A stretch of 64,000 bases of DNA from Microbispora sp. H13382. Its GTDB lineage: Bacteria; Actinomycetota; Actinomycetes; Streptosporangiales; Streptosporangiaceae. The stretch covers positions 62,001 through 126,000 of the forward strand of contig NZ_JABBXA010000007.1 in the NCBI RefSeq assembly GCF_014161445.1, given 5' to 3'. Position numbers and translations under genes: made by a program. The notes under the pieces are model-generated. The model was not told where the DNA came from, ran no database searches, and saw only the letters and a list, made by a program, of their open reading frames with translations. Within the stretch, counting starts at the first letter, position 1. The number at the start of each line of letters is the position of its first letter. This document shows, piece by piece, positions 8,432-17,919 of this stretch.

Positions 8432-9865
8432 TCAGGCGTCAGATATCGACACATTCCGGAAGACACCCAGGCGGGGGATGTCGACGTCCACCGACTCCGC
8501 CTCCTCGGGCACGGACGCGTAGACCGCGTAGAACCGCATCTCCTCACCGGAGCGCACCGCCGTGACCCCGGAGCTGCACACGCACGCGCCGTCCTTCCAG
8601 GTGGGGTAGAGGGGCTCCTTGCCCCCCGGCGTCGTCAGGCCGACCCGGGACACCGAGTAGTCGAGCGCACTCCTGCCGAAGTCGTCCATGAAGATCCAGG
8701 CGTTCGGACCCCTGTTCGTGAGCGCCCACCTCAGCCGGACGTCGCCGTCGCGCAGCCGGACCGCTTCGGTGATCTGGACCCGCATCGGATTCTTATCGAT
8801 CTCCATGTCACGGGTGGTCGCGGGCGTGCCCGGAAGGTTGCCCTTCGGCTCCCACGGCCGGACGATGACCAGCGCCGTCGCGGCGGCGGCCAGGGCGAGC
8901 ACCGCCGCCGCGAGGTACGGCCACAGGCGCCGCCCGCGCCGGCCCGGCGGAGCGGAGGCCGCGAGGGTGGCCGCCGGGGCGACGACCGGGGTCCAGGTGT
9001 CCCCGACCACCCGGGTGGCCGTCTCGATCCCGGCGCTCTCCCTGCCGAGCAGGGCGTCGAGGAGCCCTTGGGCGGTGGGGCGCCGGGCCGGGTCCTTGTC
9101 CAGCGCCCGCTCCACCAACGGCCGCAGGCGCTCGTCGAGGCCGTCGAGCCGCGGCGGCCGGGACACCACGCGGAAGAGCACCTCGGTGGGGGTGCCGCCG
9201 CCGAAGGGCGGGCTGCCGGTGCCGGCGTAGGCGATCACGCACCCCCAGGCGAAGACGTCGGCCGCCGCCGTGATCGGTTCGCCGCTCGCCTGCTTCGGGG
9301 CCATGTATGAGGGGGTGCCCACGACGGAACCCGTCCGGGTGGCGTCGGCGTCGGCCAGCCGGGCGATGCCGAAATCGATCACTTTGGGCCCGAGCACGCC
9401 GAGCAGGATGTTCGACGGCTTCAGATCCCGGTGCACGACGCCGGCCGCGTGGATGGCGACCAGGGCGGCGGCCGTCGCGACGGCCAGGGCCTGCAGGCTT
9501 CCGCCGGTGAGCGGACCCTGATCCCTGATCAGCGAGCCGAGGTCGGGCCCTTCGACGTACTCGGTGACCAGATACGCCTGGTCACCGTCCAGTCCGGAGT
9601 CGAGCACGGCCGCGGTGCAGAACGGGGCGACCCGTTGGGCGGCCTGCGCCTCCTGGGCGAACCTGCGCCGGAACTCCGGCCCGGCCGCCAGTTCCGGGCG
9701 CATGATCTTGACGGCCACCGGCCGGCCCGACGGATCACGCGCGAGATGGACGATTCCCATCCCGCCCTCACCAAGCCGCCGTAGCAGTGTGTAACCCCCG
9801 ATCGAGGGCCGCGGCGACGCCGGGGACGTCGACGCGTCGTCAGTGGGAGGAATCGGCGTCGTCAC
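8432..9865 (-). CDS. Transmembrane Ser/Thr protein kinase with altered APE motif
   Basis: 477 residues. Kinase domain about 25-280: glycine loop LGEGGMGIV, K53 (VAVK), E72, HRDLKPSN with D147, DFG with D164. The APE motif reads APK (K191) instead of Glu, which normally makes a structural salt bridge; the paralogue next door has the normal SPE. A single TM segment, WPYLAAAVLALAAAATALVIV, is followed by about 120 residues outside the membrane containing CVC. It starts with GTG at 9865 behind a weak AGG. It lies 74 bases downstream of a paralogous kinase in the same direction, an evident tandem duplication. Targets are unknown. Confidence 0.9.
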   Translation of the reverse strand: MTTPIPPTDDASTSPASPRPSIGGYTLLRRLGEGGMGIVHLARDPSGRPVAVKIMRPELAAGPEFRRRFAQEAQAAQRVAPFCTAAVLDSGLDGDQAYLVTEYVEGPDLGSLIRDQGPLTGGSLQALAVATAAALVAIHAAGVVHRDLKPSNILLGVLGPKVIDFGIARLADADATRTGSVVGTPSYMAPKQASGEPITAAADVFAWGCVIAYAGTGSPPFGGGTPTEVLFRVVSRPPRLDGLDERLRPLVERALDKDPARRPTAQGLLDALLGRESAGIETATRVVGDTWTPVVAPAATLAASAPPGRRGRRLWPYLAAAVLALAAAATALVIVRPWEPKGNLPGTPATTRDMEIDKNPMRVQITEAVRLRDGDVRLRWALTNRGPNAWIFMDDFGRSALDYSVSRVGLTTPGGKEPLYPTWKDGACVCSSGVTAVRSGEEMRFYAVYASVPEEAESVDVDIPRLGVFRNVSISDA

Positions 9866-9939
9866 CTGCCTAATGGTGGCGGATAGATCAGTCTTTCGCG
9901 TCGAATTCCCGGACTGTACGGACTACGGCGGCGGTCCGG

Positions 9940-11382
9940 TCAGCCGTCATAGATCGGAACGTCGGCGAAGAGCCCGAACCCGGGGACGTCGACCCCGATC
10001 GTCTCCAGGTCCTGCGGTACGCCGGTGTACGTGGCCCAGAGAGGGAGCACGTCACCCGGATGCAGCCACTGGGCCGGAAGGGCGACGCACACGCAGCGGT
10101 CGTCCTTGCGCGCGGGCAGGAACTTCGACCCGCTGGGCGGGTCCACGAGGCCCGCGCCGGACAGTTCGTCGCCGAACAGGTCCCTCGGCCACCACGATCC
10201 CTCGCTGCCGGTCATCGTGACCGTCCACTGGACGGTCACCGAGGTCCCGCGGCGCTTCACGGCGTCGACCGTGACGTGGAGCGGATGCCCGTTGACCTTG
10301 ATGTCCCTGGACGCCAGCGGGCCTTTCGGCGGCGTCGTCCCGCCGCCGAAAGGACGCAGTGCGAAGATCAGGACCGCGGCGGCCACCGCGAGCGCCCCGC
10401 AGACCGCCGCCACCGGCGCCCAGCGGCGGCCGCCCCGCCTGTCCGTGCCGGCTTCCGCGCCGCCCGCCTTCGCGCCGTCCCCCGCGGCGCCCGCACGGCG
10501 GGTCGTCTCGGCGGGGGTCGCCCAGATGTCGCTGACGATCCTCGTGGCGGCCTCGACCGCCACCTCCTCCCGGCCGAGCAGCCGGTCGAGGAGCCGCTGG
10601 GCGCTCGGCCGCCGGCCGGGGTCCTTGTCCAGCGCCTGCTCGACCAGGGGCCGCAGGCGCTCGTCGAGCCCGGTCAGGTACGGCACGTGGTGCGCGACCC
10701 GGTAGAGGACCTCGGGCGCGGCGCCGCCGCCGAACGGCGGCCTGCCGGTCGCGGCGTACGCGATCACGCAGCCCCAGGCGAAGACGTCGGCCGCGGAGGT
10801 CACCGGCTCCCCGCGCGCCTGTTCCGGGGACATGTAACTGGGCGTCCCGATCACGGTCCCGGTCCGCTCGGCCAGCGTGTCGGCGAGCTGGGCCACGCCG
10901 AAGTCGATCACCCGGGGGCCGAGGGGCGAGAGCAGGATGTTGGACGGCTTGAGGTCGCGGTGCACGATCCCCGCCCCGTGGATGGCGGCGAGGGCGGTCG
11001 CGACGCCGACGGCGAGCGCGTCGAGGTTGGAACCGGACAGCGGGCCCTGCGCGTCGATGACCGACGACAGGTCCGGGCCGTCGACGTACTCGGTGACGAG
11101 GTAGTGCCGGTCGCCGTCCCGCCCGGCGTCGAGGAGCGGCGCGGTGCAGAACCTGGCGACCCGCTGGGCGGCCTCCGCCTCCTTGCGGAACCGGGCCCGG
11201 AACTCCTCCTGGGTGGCCAGCTCCGATCGCATGACTTTGAGGGCCACCTGGCGGCCCCGCGGGTCCCTGGCGAGATAGACGATGCCCATGCCGCCCTCCC
11301 CCAGGCGGCGTACGGGGACATAGGGGCCGATCGTGCGCCGGTGGGTCGCTGTGGGGTCGCCGGCGGAAGGCTGCGCGTCCAT
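9940..11382 (-). CDS. Transmembrane Ser/Thr protein kinase (paralogue)
   Basis: 480 residues from the ATG at 11382, which has GGAAGG 9 bases upstream; an ATG at 11391 abuts that site and is less likely. PknB-type kinase domain with LGEGGMGIV, VALKVM lysine, HRDLKPSN, DFGVAQ and a normal SPEQ. An Ala/Gly-rich juxtamembrane region precedes one TM helix (APVAAVCGALAVAAAVLIFAL). The extracellular domain (about 110 residues) resembles that of the downstream kinase: beta-rich, with DDRCVCVA matching DGACVCSS there. No PASTA or other named sensor domain is seen. It is 32 bases downstream of the YihY gene and may be cotranscribed with it. Confidence 0.92.
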   Translation of the reverse strand: MDAQPSAGDPTATHRRTIGPYVPVRRLGEGGMGIVYLARDPRGRQVALKVMRSELATQEEFRARFRKEAEAAQRVARFCTAPLLDAGRDGDRHYLVTEYVDGPDLSSVIDAQGPLSGSNLDALAVGVATALAAIHGAGIVHRDLKPSNILLSPLGPRVIDFGVAQLADTLAERTGTVIGTPSYMSPEQARGEPVTSAADVFAWGCVIAYAATGRPPFGGGAAPEVLYRVAHHVPYLTGLDERLRPLVEQALDKDPGRRPSAQRLLDRLLGREEVAVEAATRIVSDIWATPAETTRRAGAAGDGAKAGGAEAGTDRRGGRRWAPVAAVCGALAVAAAVLIFALRPFGGGTTPPKGPLASRDIKVNGHPLHVTVDAVKRRGTSVTVQWTVTMTGSEGSWWPRDLFGDELSGAGLVDPPSGSKFLPARKDDRCVCVALPAQWLHPGDVLPLWATYTGVPQDLETIGVDVPGFGLFADVPIYDG

Positions 11383-11414
11383 CGACGCCATCCTTCCACC
11401 GCTGTCGGTATGGA

Positions 11415-12383
11415 TCAGCCTTTACCGGATTTGCGGTGATGGTGCTCGTCCCTGCTGGCACCGCCGAGCGGCCACAGCCGGTCCACCTCCGCGTTCAGGG
11501 TCGCCCCGATGAGCACGGCGAGCGCGGTGATGTAGAGCCACAGCAGCACGGCGATCGGCGCCGCGAGCGAGCCGTAGATCGACAGCGGGGTGAACCAGGC
11601 CGCCAGCACCTCGCGCAGGAACGCGGCGCACACGATCCAGATCACCAGCGCCAGCACCGACCCCGGGGTCTCGCGCCACCAGCGCGTCCGGTGCGGCACG
11701 CTCACGTGGTACAGCACGGTGAGCACCAGCACCGAGCCGATGACGACCACGGGCCAGTAGAGGACGTTCACGAGCACGGCGTATCTGGGCAGGGCGTTGG
11801 ACATCAGGGTGGGCCCGATGACCAGGACCGGCATGACGACCAGCCCGATCACCAGCGCGGCGAGGTAGAGGAAGAACGACAGCACCCGGGTGCGGATGAT
11901 CCCCCGGGTCTCCCCCAGCCCGTACGCGATGGATATCAGGTCCACGTAGACGAACAGGGCACGGGAGCCGGACCACAGCGACAGCAGGAAGCCGACGGAG
12001 ATCAGCGAGACCTGCCCGCCGCTCAGCACGTCGGCGAGCAGCGGCTTCACGACCCGCTCGACGGTGTTGTGGGTGAACAGCAGCTCCGACTGGGCCACGA
12101 CCCAGCTTCTGATCTCACCGACGGTGGACTCGCCGATCCACCCGCTGAGATGGCCCATGACGCCGAGCAGCCCGAGCACGAACGGCGGCAGCGACAGCAG
12201 CGCGAAGAACGCCGCCTCGCCCGCCAGGCCGGTCACCCGGTAGTTGACGCCGGCCATCGTGGTCGCCTTGACCAGGGACCAGATGTTCGTGTCGCGCAGC
12301 CACGTCAGGCGCGCCCGGGCGATCGTCATGCCCTTGCGCGTGTTGCGCCGAGGCCTGCGCGACGGCGCGTCCGTGGAGGTCAT
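11415..12383 (-). CDS. YihY/BrkB-family inner membrane protein
   Basis: 322 residues with six predicted TM helices. It carries the family hallmarks: an N-terminal amphipathic segment followed by GLAGEAAFFALLSLPPFVLG, a central SLWSGSRALFVYVDLISIAYG block, and the C-terminal YGSLAAPIAVLLWLYITALAVLIGATLNAEVDRL. The family was once called RNase BN by mistake; its function is unresolved (a transport or envelope role is assumed). I took the ATG at 12383 rather than the upstream TTG at 12392. The C-terminal tail is His/Lys-rich (DEHHHRKSGKG). It is first in a probable three-gene unit with the two kinases. Confidence 0.92.
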   Translation of the reverse strand: MTSTDAPSRRPRRNTRKGMTIARARLTWLRDTNIWSLVKATTMAGVNYRVTGLAGEAAFFALLSLPPFVLGLLGVMGHLSGWIGESTVGEIRSWVVAQSELLFTHNTVERVVKPLLADVLSGGQVSLISVGFLLSLWSGSRALFVYVDLISIAYGLGETRGIIRTRVLSFFLYLAALVIGLVVMPVLVIGPTLMSNALPRYAVLVNVLYWPVVVIGSVLVLTVLYHVSVPHRTRWWRETPGSVLALVIWIVCAAFLREVLAAWFTPLSIYGSLAAPIAVLLWLYITALAVLIGATLNAEVDRLWPLGGASRDEHHHRKSGKG

Positions 12384-12565
12384 GGCACCCAATCGGTCAT
12401 GAGAACTGGGCTGTACCCGCTGCCGGGGCGCTTAGTACGTGACCTGCGAGCGGATTGTCGCCGCCCAGAATAGGGGCCCCTGCCCTCCTCTCGCGAGGAT
12501 CGCTCACGAACCGTTCACCGTGCCCCCTTGTCATTCGCCCGTGACAGGGGGTGAACAATGGAGAC

Positions 12566-12700
12566 ATGATCTGCCCAGCGTGCAGGGAGCACCGGCACGA
12601 GGAGTGCCGCGGCGGGTCCTGGTGCGACTGCCAGCACCAGGAGCCGTCCGAGAGGGACCGCGAGGCCGAGCCGCCGGAGAACTGGATGCGCAAGGGGTGA
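12566..12700 (+). CDS. Small cysteine-rich protein (44 aa)
   Basis: Short gene: it begins MICPACREHRHEEC and continues through GGSWCDCQHQ to an acidic tail ending NWMRKG. CxxC at the N-terminus plus CxC and several His look like a small zinc-binding fold. GGAG lies 5 bases before the ATG. I recognise the general type (actinobacterial small Cys-rich hypothetical proteins) but no function. It precedes the sulfur assimilation leader by 84 bases. Confidence 0.62.
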   Translation: MICPACREHRHEECRGGSWCDCQHQEPSERDREAEPPENWMRKG

Positions 12701-12733
12701 CGACCCCGCGTCACATTGCCGTCACAATCCCGC

Positions 12734-12763
12734 ATCCTGGACACGAACTTGGACATCCAGGAT
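12734..12763. promoter_or_regulatory. Inverted repeat at the sulfur operon promoter
   Basis: ATCCTGGA (12734-12741) and TCCAGGAT (12756-12763) are exact inverted copies 14 bases apart, bracketing the -35 element of the leader promoter. A dimeric regulator bound here would block or contact RNA polymerase. The regulator is unknown. Confidence 0.45.
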
Positions 12764-12777
12764 CTCAGAGGTATCGT
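12749..12777 (+). promoter_or_regulatory. Predicted promoter of the sulfur assimilation operon
   Basis: TTGGAC (12749-12754), a 17-base spacer, and TATCGT (12772-12777) fit the actinobacterial housekeeping consensus. The expected start of transcription falls at about 12784-12785, on or next to the A of the leader-peptide ATG, so the leader mRNA should be leaderless. Confidence 0.6.
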
Positions 12778-12784
12778 TTGGGAC

Positions 12785-12868
12785 ATGCCAGCGGACCCGT
12801 TGCTCGTCGTGCGACGCCACGTCGATCTCCTGCGTGTCCGTAGCGCGATCTGTATCGACGCCGGCTGA
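12785..12868 (+). CDS. Cys-type leader peptide of sulfur assimilation operon
   Basis: 27 codons: MPADPLLVVRR then HVDLLRVRSAIC then IDAG. The RHVDLLRxxSAxC pattern is the actinobacterial putative leader peptide that precedes cysteine/sulfur genes, with a near-terminal Cys codon. Ribosome stalling at that codon when Cys-tRNA is low is the presumed attenuation mechanism. The next 146 bases to sirA would hold the switch; I did not resolve a clear terminator/antiterminator pair by eye. Confidence 0.75.
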   Translation: MPADPLLVVRRHVDLLRVRSAICIDAG

Positions 12869-13014
12869 CCGTCGCCCTCCGCTGATCCATTCGGGCGCTC
12901 GGCCAGGCGTCGTTTTCGTATGCCCTCACACTCGACGGCGAGGTGAGAGGCCGCCTGCGCCGGGTCCCGCCGAACACCGATCTCAGACCGAGCCTCGGAG
13001 AAGGACGTGTGCCC

Positions 13015-14697
13015 ATGAGCACCCCGGCCCGCCCGGCGAACCGCCATCACAAGCGCCCGCGTGGCGAAGGTCAGTGGGCTCTCGGTTACCGTGAGCCGCT
13101 GAACAAGAACGAGGAGAACAAGAAGGCCGACGACGGGCTGAACGTCCGCCAGCGCATCATCGACATCTACTCGAAGGGCGGCTTCGACTCCATCGACCCC
13201 GCCGACCTGCGCGGCCGCTTCCGCTGGTACGGCCTGTACACCCAGCGCAAGCCGGGCATCGACGGCGGCAAGACGGCCGTCCTGGAGCCCGAGGAGCTCG
13301 ACGACCGCTACTTCATGATCCGCATCCGGACCGACGGCGGCCAGCTCAGCCTGGAGCAGCTCCGGGTGATCGCCGACGTCTCCAACGATTACGCCAGGGG
13401 CACCGCCGACGTCACCGACCGGCAGAACATCCAGCTCCACTGGGTGGAGATCGAGTCGGTGCCGGACATGTGGACGCGCCTGGAGGCCGTGGGCCTGTCC
13501 ACCACCGAGGCGTGCGGCGACACCCCGCGCGGCATGCTCGGCTGCCCCCTCGCGGGGATCGACGCCGACGAGGTGATCGACGGACGGCCCCAGCTGCAGG
13601 AGATCCGCGAGCGGTACATCGGCGATCCGGCGTTCTCCAACCTGCCGCGCAAGTTCAAGACCGCGATCAGCGGCTGCGCCGCGCACTGCACGGTCCACGA
13701 GATCAACGACATCGCGTTCGTCGGCGTGCAGAACGAGCAGGGCGAGGCCGGCTTCGACCTGTGGGTGGGCGGCGGCCTGTCGACCAACCCGATGTTCGCC
13801 AAGCGGCTCGGCGTGTTCGTCCGGCCCGAGCAGGCGCACGAGGTGTGGGCCGGGGTCACCGGCATCTTCCGCGACTACGGCTACCGCCGGCTGCGCGGCA
13901 GGGCGCGGCTGAAGTTCCTGATGAACGACTGGGGCCCGGAGAAGTTCCGCGAGGTGCTGCAGACCGAGTACCTCAAGTACGAGCTGCCCGACGGCCCGGC
14001 CCCCGCGGCGCCGCGGGGAGACCGGCGCGACCACGTCGGCGTCCACCTCCAGCGTGACGGCAACTACTATGTCGGCTTCGCGCCCCGGGTGGGCCGGCTC
14101 AGCGGCGACCTGCTGCACCGCATCGCCGACATCGCCGAGCGCCACGGGTCCGGCCGGGTGGCGACGACGGTCGAGCAGAAGATGGTCATCCTCGACGTCG
14201 CGCCCGACCGGGTGGAGTCCATCGTGGCCGAGCTGGAGGCCGCCGACCTGCGGGTCAACCCCTCCACGTTCCGTCGCCAGACGATGGCCTGCACCGGCAT
14301 CGAGTACTGCAAGCTCGCGATCGTGGAGACCAAGAACGCCGCGTCGGAGCTGATCGACGAGCTGGAGCGGCGCCTGCCGGACTTCGCCGAGCCGCTGACC
14401 ATCAACATCAACGGCTGCCCGAACTCCTGCGCCCGCATCCAGACGGCCGACATCGGCCTCAAGGGCCAGCTCGTGGTCAACGACAAGGGTGAGCAGGTCG
14501 AGGGCTACCAGGTGCACCTGGGCGGCTCGTTCGGCCTGAGCCCGAGCTTCGGCAGGAAGGTCCGCGGCCTCAAGACCACGGCCGAGGACCTGCCCGACTA
14601 CGTCGAGCGGGTCGTACGCAACTACGAGAAGCAGAAGAACGAGGGCGAGTCCTTCGCCGAATGGGTCAAGCGCGCCGACGAGGCCGACCTCAAGTGA
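13015..14697 (+). CDS. sirA: Ferredoxin-sulfite reductase
   Basis: 560-residue siroheme/[4Fe-4S] enzyme that reduces sulfite to sulfide with six electrons from ferredoxin. It has two repeats of the ferredoxin-like and nitrite/sulfite reductase domains; the cluster cysteines are in CTGIEYC and GCPNSC near the C-terminus, spaced as in the family. The Arg/Lys siroheme contacts (DVTDRQNIQLHW) are present. The ATG at 13015 has GGAGAAGG upstream; an in-frame start at 12943 lacks such a site. The overlapping zinc-ribbon gene, cysH and the chelatase form one operon supplying enzyme, sulfite and siroheme. Confidence 0.95.
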   Translation: MSTPARPANRHHKRPRGEGQWALGYREPLNKNEENKKADDGLNVRQRIIDIYSKGGFDSIDPADLRGRFRWYGLYTQRKPGIDGGKTAVLEPEELDDRYFMIRIRTDGGQLSLEQLRVIADVSNDYARGTADVTDRQNIQLHWVEIESVPDMWTRLEAVGLSTTEACGDTPRGMLGCPLAGIDADEVIDGRPQLQEIRERYIGDPAFSNLPRKFKTAISGCAAHCTVHEINDIAFVGVQNEQGEAGFDLWVGGGLSTNPMFAKRLGVFVRPEQAHEVWAGVTGIFRDYGYRRLRGRARLKFLMNDWGPEKFREVLQTEYLKYELPDGPAPAAPRGDRRDHVGVHLQRDGNYYVGFAPRVGRLSGDLLHRIADIAERHGSGRVATTVEQKMVILDVAPDRVESIVAELEAADLRVNPSTFRRQTMACTGIEYCKLAIVETKNAASELIDELERRLPDFAEPLTININGCPNSCARIQTADIGLKGQLVVNDKGEQVEGYQVHLGGSFGLSPSFGRKVRGLKTTAEDLPDYVERVVRNYEKQKNEGESFAEWVKRADEADLK

Positions 14698-14849
14698 CGA
14701 CCGAGAGGGCGGCGCCGTTCTACTGCCCGTACTGCGGCGAGGAGGACCTGGAGCCCTACGTGACCGAGGAGGAGAGCCACGGATGGTACTGCAGGTCCTG
14801 CGCCCGCGCCTTCCGGGTGAAATTCCTCGGCCTCGGCGTGCGTTCGTGA
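14694..14849 (+). CDS. Small zinc-ribbon protein in the sulfur operon
   Basis: 51 residues starting at the GTG that overlaps the sirA stop (GTGA), so translation is coupled. CPYCGEEDLEPY and WYCRSCARAF give two CxxC knuckles separated by about 20 residues, a classic zinc ribbon. Small proteins like this sit between sirA and cysH in many actinobacteria; their role is unknown (a rubredoxin-like or metal/sulfur trafficking part is possible). Confidence 0.8.
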   Translation: MTTERAAPFYCPYCGEEDLEPYVTEEESHGWYCRSCARAFRVKFLGLGVRS

Positions 14850-14909
14850 TCCCCGAAGGCTTTCGTCCAATCATCCGATGAATCAGTGAACGACGTGTGA
14901 GGAGTAACG

Positions 14910-15638
14910 ATGTCGGTGGCGGAGATAGAGGCAGGACTGGAGCGGCAGCGGGTCACGCTGGACCTTCAGGGCATCGTGGAGTCCGCGGCGCGCTTCCTTG
15001 AGGACGCGCCCGCCCGGGAGATCATCCGCTGGGCCGCGGCCACCTTCGGCGACCGCCTCTGTCTCACCTCGTCGATGAGCGACGCCCTGCTGATCGACCT
15101 GGTCAGCAGGGTCAAGCCCGGCGTCGACGTGCTGTTCATCGACACCGGCTACCACTTCGCCGAGACCATCGGCACCCGGGACGCGGTCGAGGCGGTCTAC
15201 CAGGTCAACGTGATCAACGTGAAGCCGTCCAGGACCGTCGAGGAGCAGGACCGCGACCTCGGGCCGCGCCTGTACGGGCGCAACCCCGACCTGTGCTGCT
15301 ACCTGCGCAAGGTCGAGCCGCTCAACCGGGCGCTGGAGCCGTACCTCGCCTGGGTGTCGGGCATCCGCCGCGACGAGTCGCCCACCCGCGCGAACACCAA
15401 GGTCGTGGAGTGGGACGCCAAGCGGCAGATGGTGAAGGTCAACCCCATCGCCCGGTGGACCCAGGAGGACGTCGACAACTACATCGCCGACAACGGGGTC
15501 CTGATCAACCCGCTGCACTACGACGACTACCCCTCGATCGGCTGCGCCCCCTGCACCCGCCGCGTGGCGCCGGGCGAGGACCCGCGCAGCGGCCGCTGGG
15601 CCGGCCTCGGCAAGATCGAATGCGGCATCCACCTGTGA
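14910..15638 (+). CDS. cysH: Adenylylsulfate (APS) reductase
   Basis: 242-residue PAPS-reductase-family enzyme. Cysteines C129-C130 and C212-C215 (CC...CAPC) are the [4Fe-4S] ligands that mark the APS-reducing type, and C238 in the C-terminal KIECGIHL is the catalytic nucleophile. It reduces APS to sulfite using thioredoxin, feeding the sirA product. The start ATG has GAGGAG at the proper distance. It overlaps the chelatase start by four bases. Confidence 0.95.
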   Translation: MSVAEIEAGLERQRVTLDLQGIVESAARFLEDAPAREIIRWAAATFGDRLCLTSSMSDALLIDLVSRVKPGVDVLFIDTGYHFAETIGTRDAVEAVYQVNVINVKPSRTVEEQDRDLGPRLYGRNPDLCCYLRKVEPLNRALEPYLAWVSGIRRDESPTRANTKVVEWDAKRQMVKVNPIARWTQEDVDNYIADNGVLINPLHYDDYPSIGCAPCTRRVAPGEDPRSGRWAGLGKIECGIHL

Positions 15639-16378
15639 CCGTCCCGCACGAAGGCGCGCCGCTGGTCGCGGTGGCGCACGGGTCCCGCGACCCGCGCGCC
15701 GCCGCGACCGTGGAGGCGCTGCTCGACGGCGTACGGCGGGCGCGGCCCGACCTGGACGTCCGCGCCGCCTATCTCGACCACGCCACGCCCTCGCTGCCGC
15801 AGGCGCTGTCCGGGCTGGACGAGGCCGTCGTGCTCCCCCTGTTGCTCACCGCCGCCTACCACAGCCGCGTGGACATCCCGGCGGCGCTGCGGGAGGCGGC
15901 AGGCCGCGCCCCGCGACTGCGGGCCGTCTGCGGCCCCACACTCGGCCCGCATCCGCTGCTCGTCCGGGCCCTCGAACGCCGCCTCGCCGAGGCCGGCGTG
16001 GAGATCGGCGACCCGGAGACGGCCGTGGTGCTCGTCTCGGCCGGCTCCAGCGACCGCCGGGCGAACGCGACGATCGCCGCCGTCGCCCGCGAGTGGGCGC
16101 GCACCCGCCCCTGGTGGTCGGTCACCGCCGCCTACGCCTCGGCCACGGCCCCCACGCCCTCGGACGAGGTCGTACGGCTGACGCGTGCGGGCGCCCCGAG
16201 GGTCGTGGTGGCGCCGTACCTGCTGGCCCCCGGCTATTTCGCCGACAAGGTGGAGCGCGACACCCTGGAGGCCGGGGCGCACGCCGTGGCCGGCGTCCTC
16301 GGTCCCGCTCCCGAACTTGCCGCGCTCCTGCTCGAACGGCACGCCCAGGCCGTGCGCGCCGCCTCCGAGGCCGCCTGA
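15635..16378 (+). CDS. Sirohydrochlorin chelatase, CbiX-type
   Basis: 247 residues starting at GTG overlapping the cysH stop. Two tandem CbiX-like domains: the first has the metal/catalytic His in VAVAHGSRDPRAAAT and the LLLTAAYHSRVDIP signature; the second half (SAGSSDRRANATIAAVARE, and PYLLAPGYFADKVERD) mirrors it, including the APGYFADK loop. In this operon it most likely inserts Fe2+ into sirohydrochlorin to make siroheme for sirA. A cobalt role cannot be excluded. Confidence 0.88.
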   Translation: MTVPHEGAPLVAVAHGSRDPRAAATVEALLDGVRRARPDLDVRAAYLDHATPSLPQALSGLDEAVVLPLLLTAAYHSRVDIPAALREAAGRAPRLRAVCGPTLGPHPLLVRALERRLAEAGVEIGDPETAVVLVSAGSSDRRANATIAAVAREWARTRPWWSVTAAYASATAPTPSDEVVRLTRAGAPRVVVAPYLLAPGYFADKVERDTLEAGAHAVAGVLGPAPELAALLLERHAQAVRAASEAA

Positions 16379-16545
16379 CGCCACAGTGGGATCACGCCCG
16401 TCGCGTGCGTGCCCGCGCCCGGGCCGTCGACGGTGGTAGCCCTGCGAAGCCGTGCGAGGCCGAAGGCGGCGAAGCGCGGCGGACCGTCATCGGCTCCGGG
16501 GTCCGCCGCGCTCACTCTGAACACGCTACGGCGTGCCTGCAGGGA

Positions 16546-17919
<1,374 letters not shown>

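Noticed and set aside
12397-14874. Very long minus-strand frame opposite sirA
   Set aside because: Antisense shadow of a high-GC gene; sirA on the plus strand is unmistakable.
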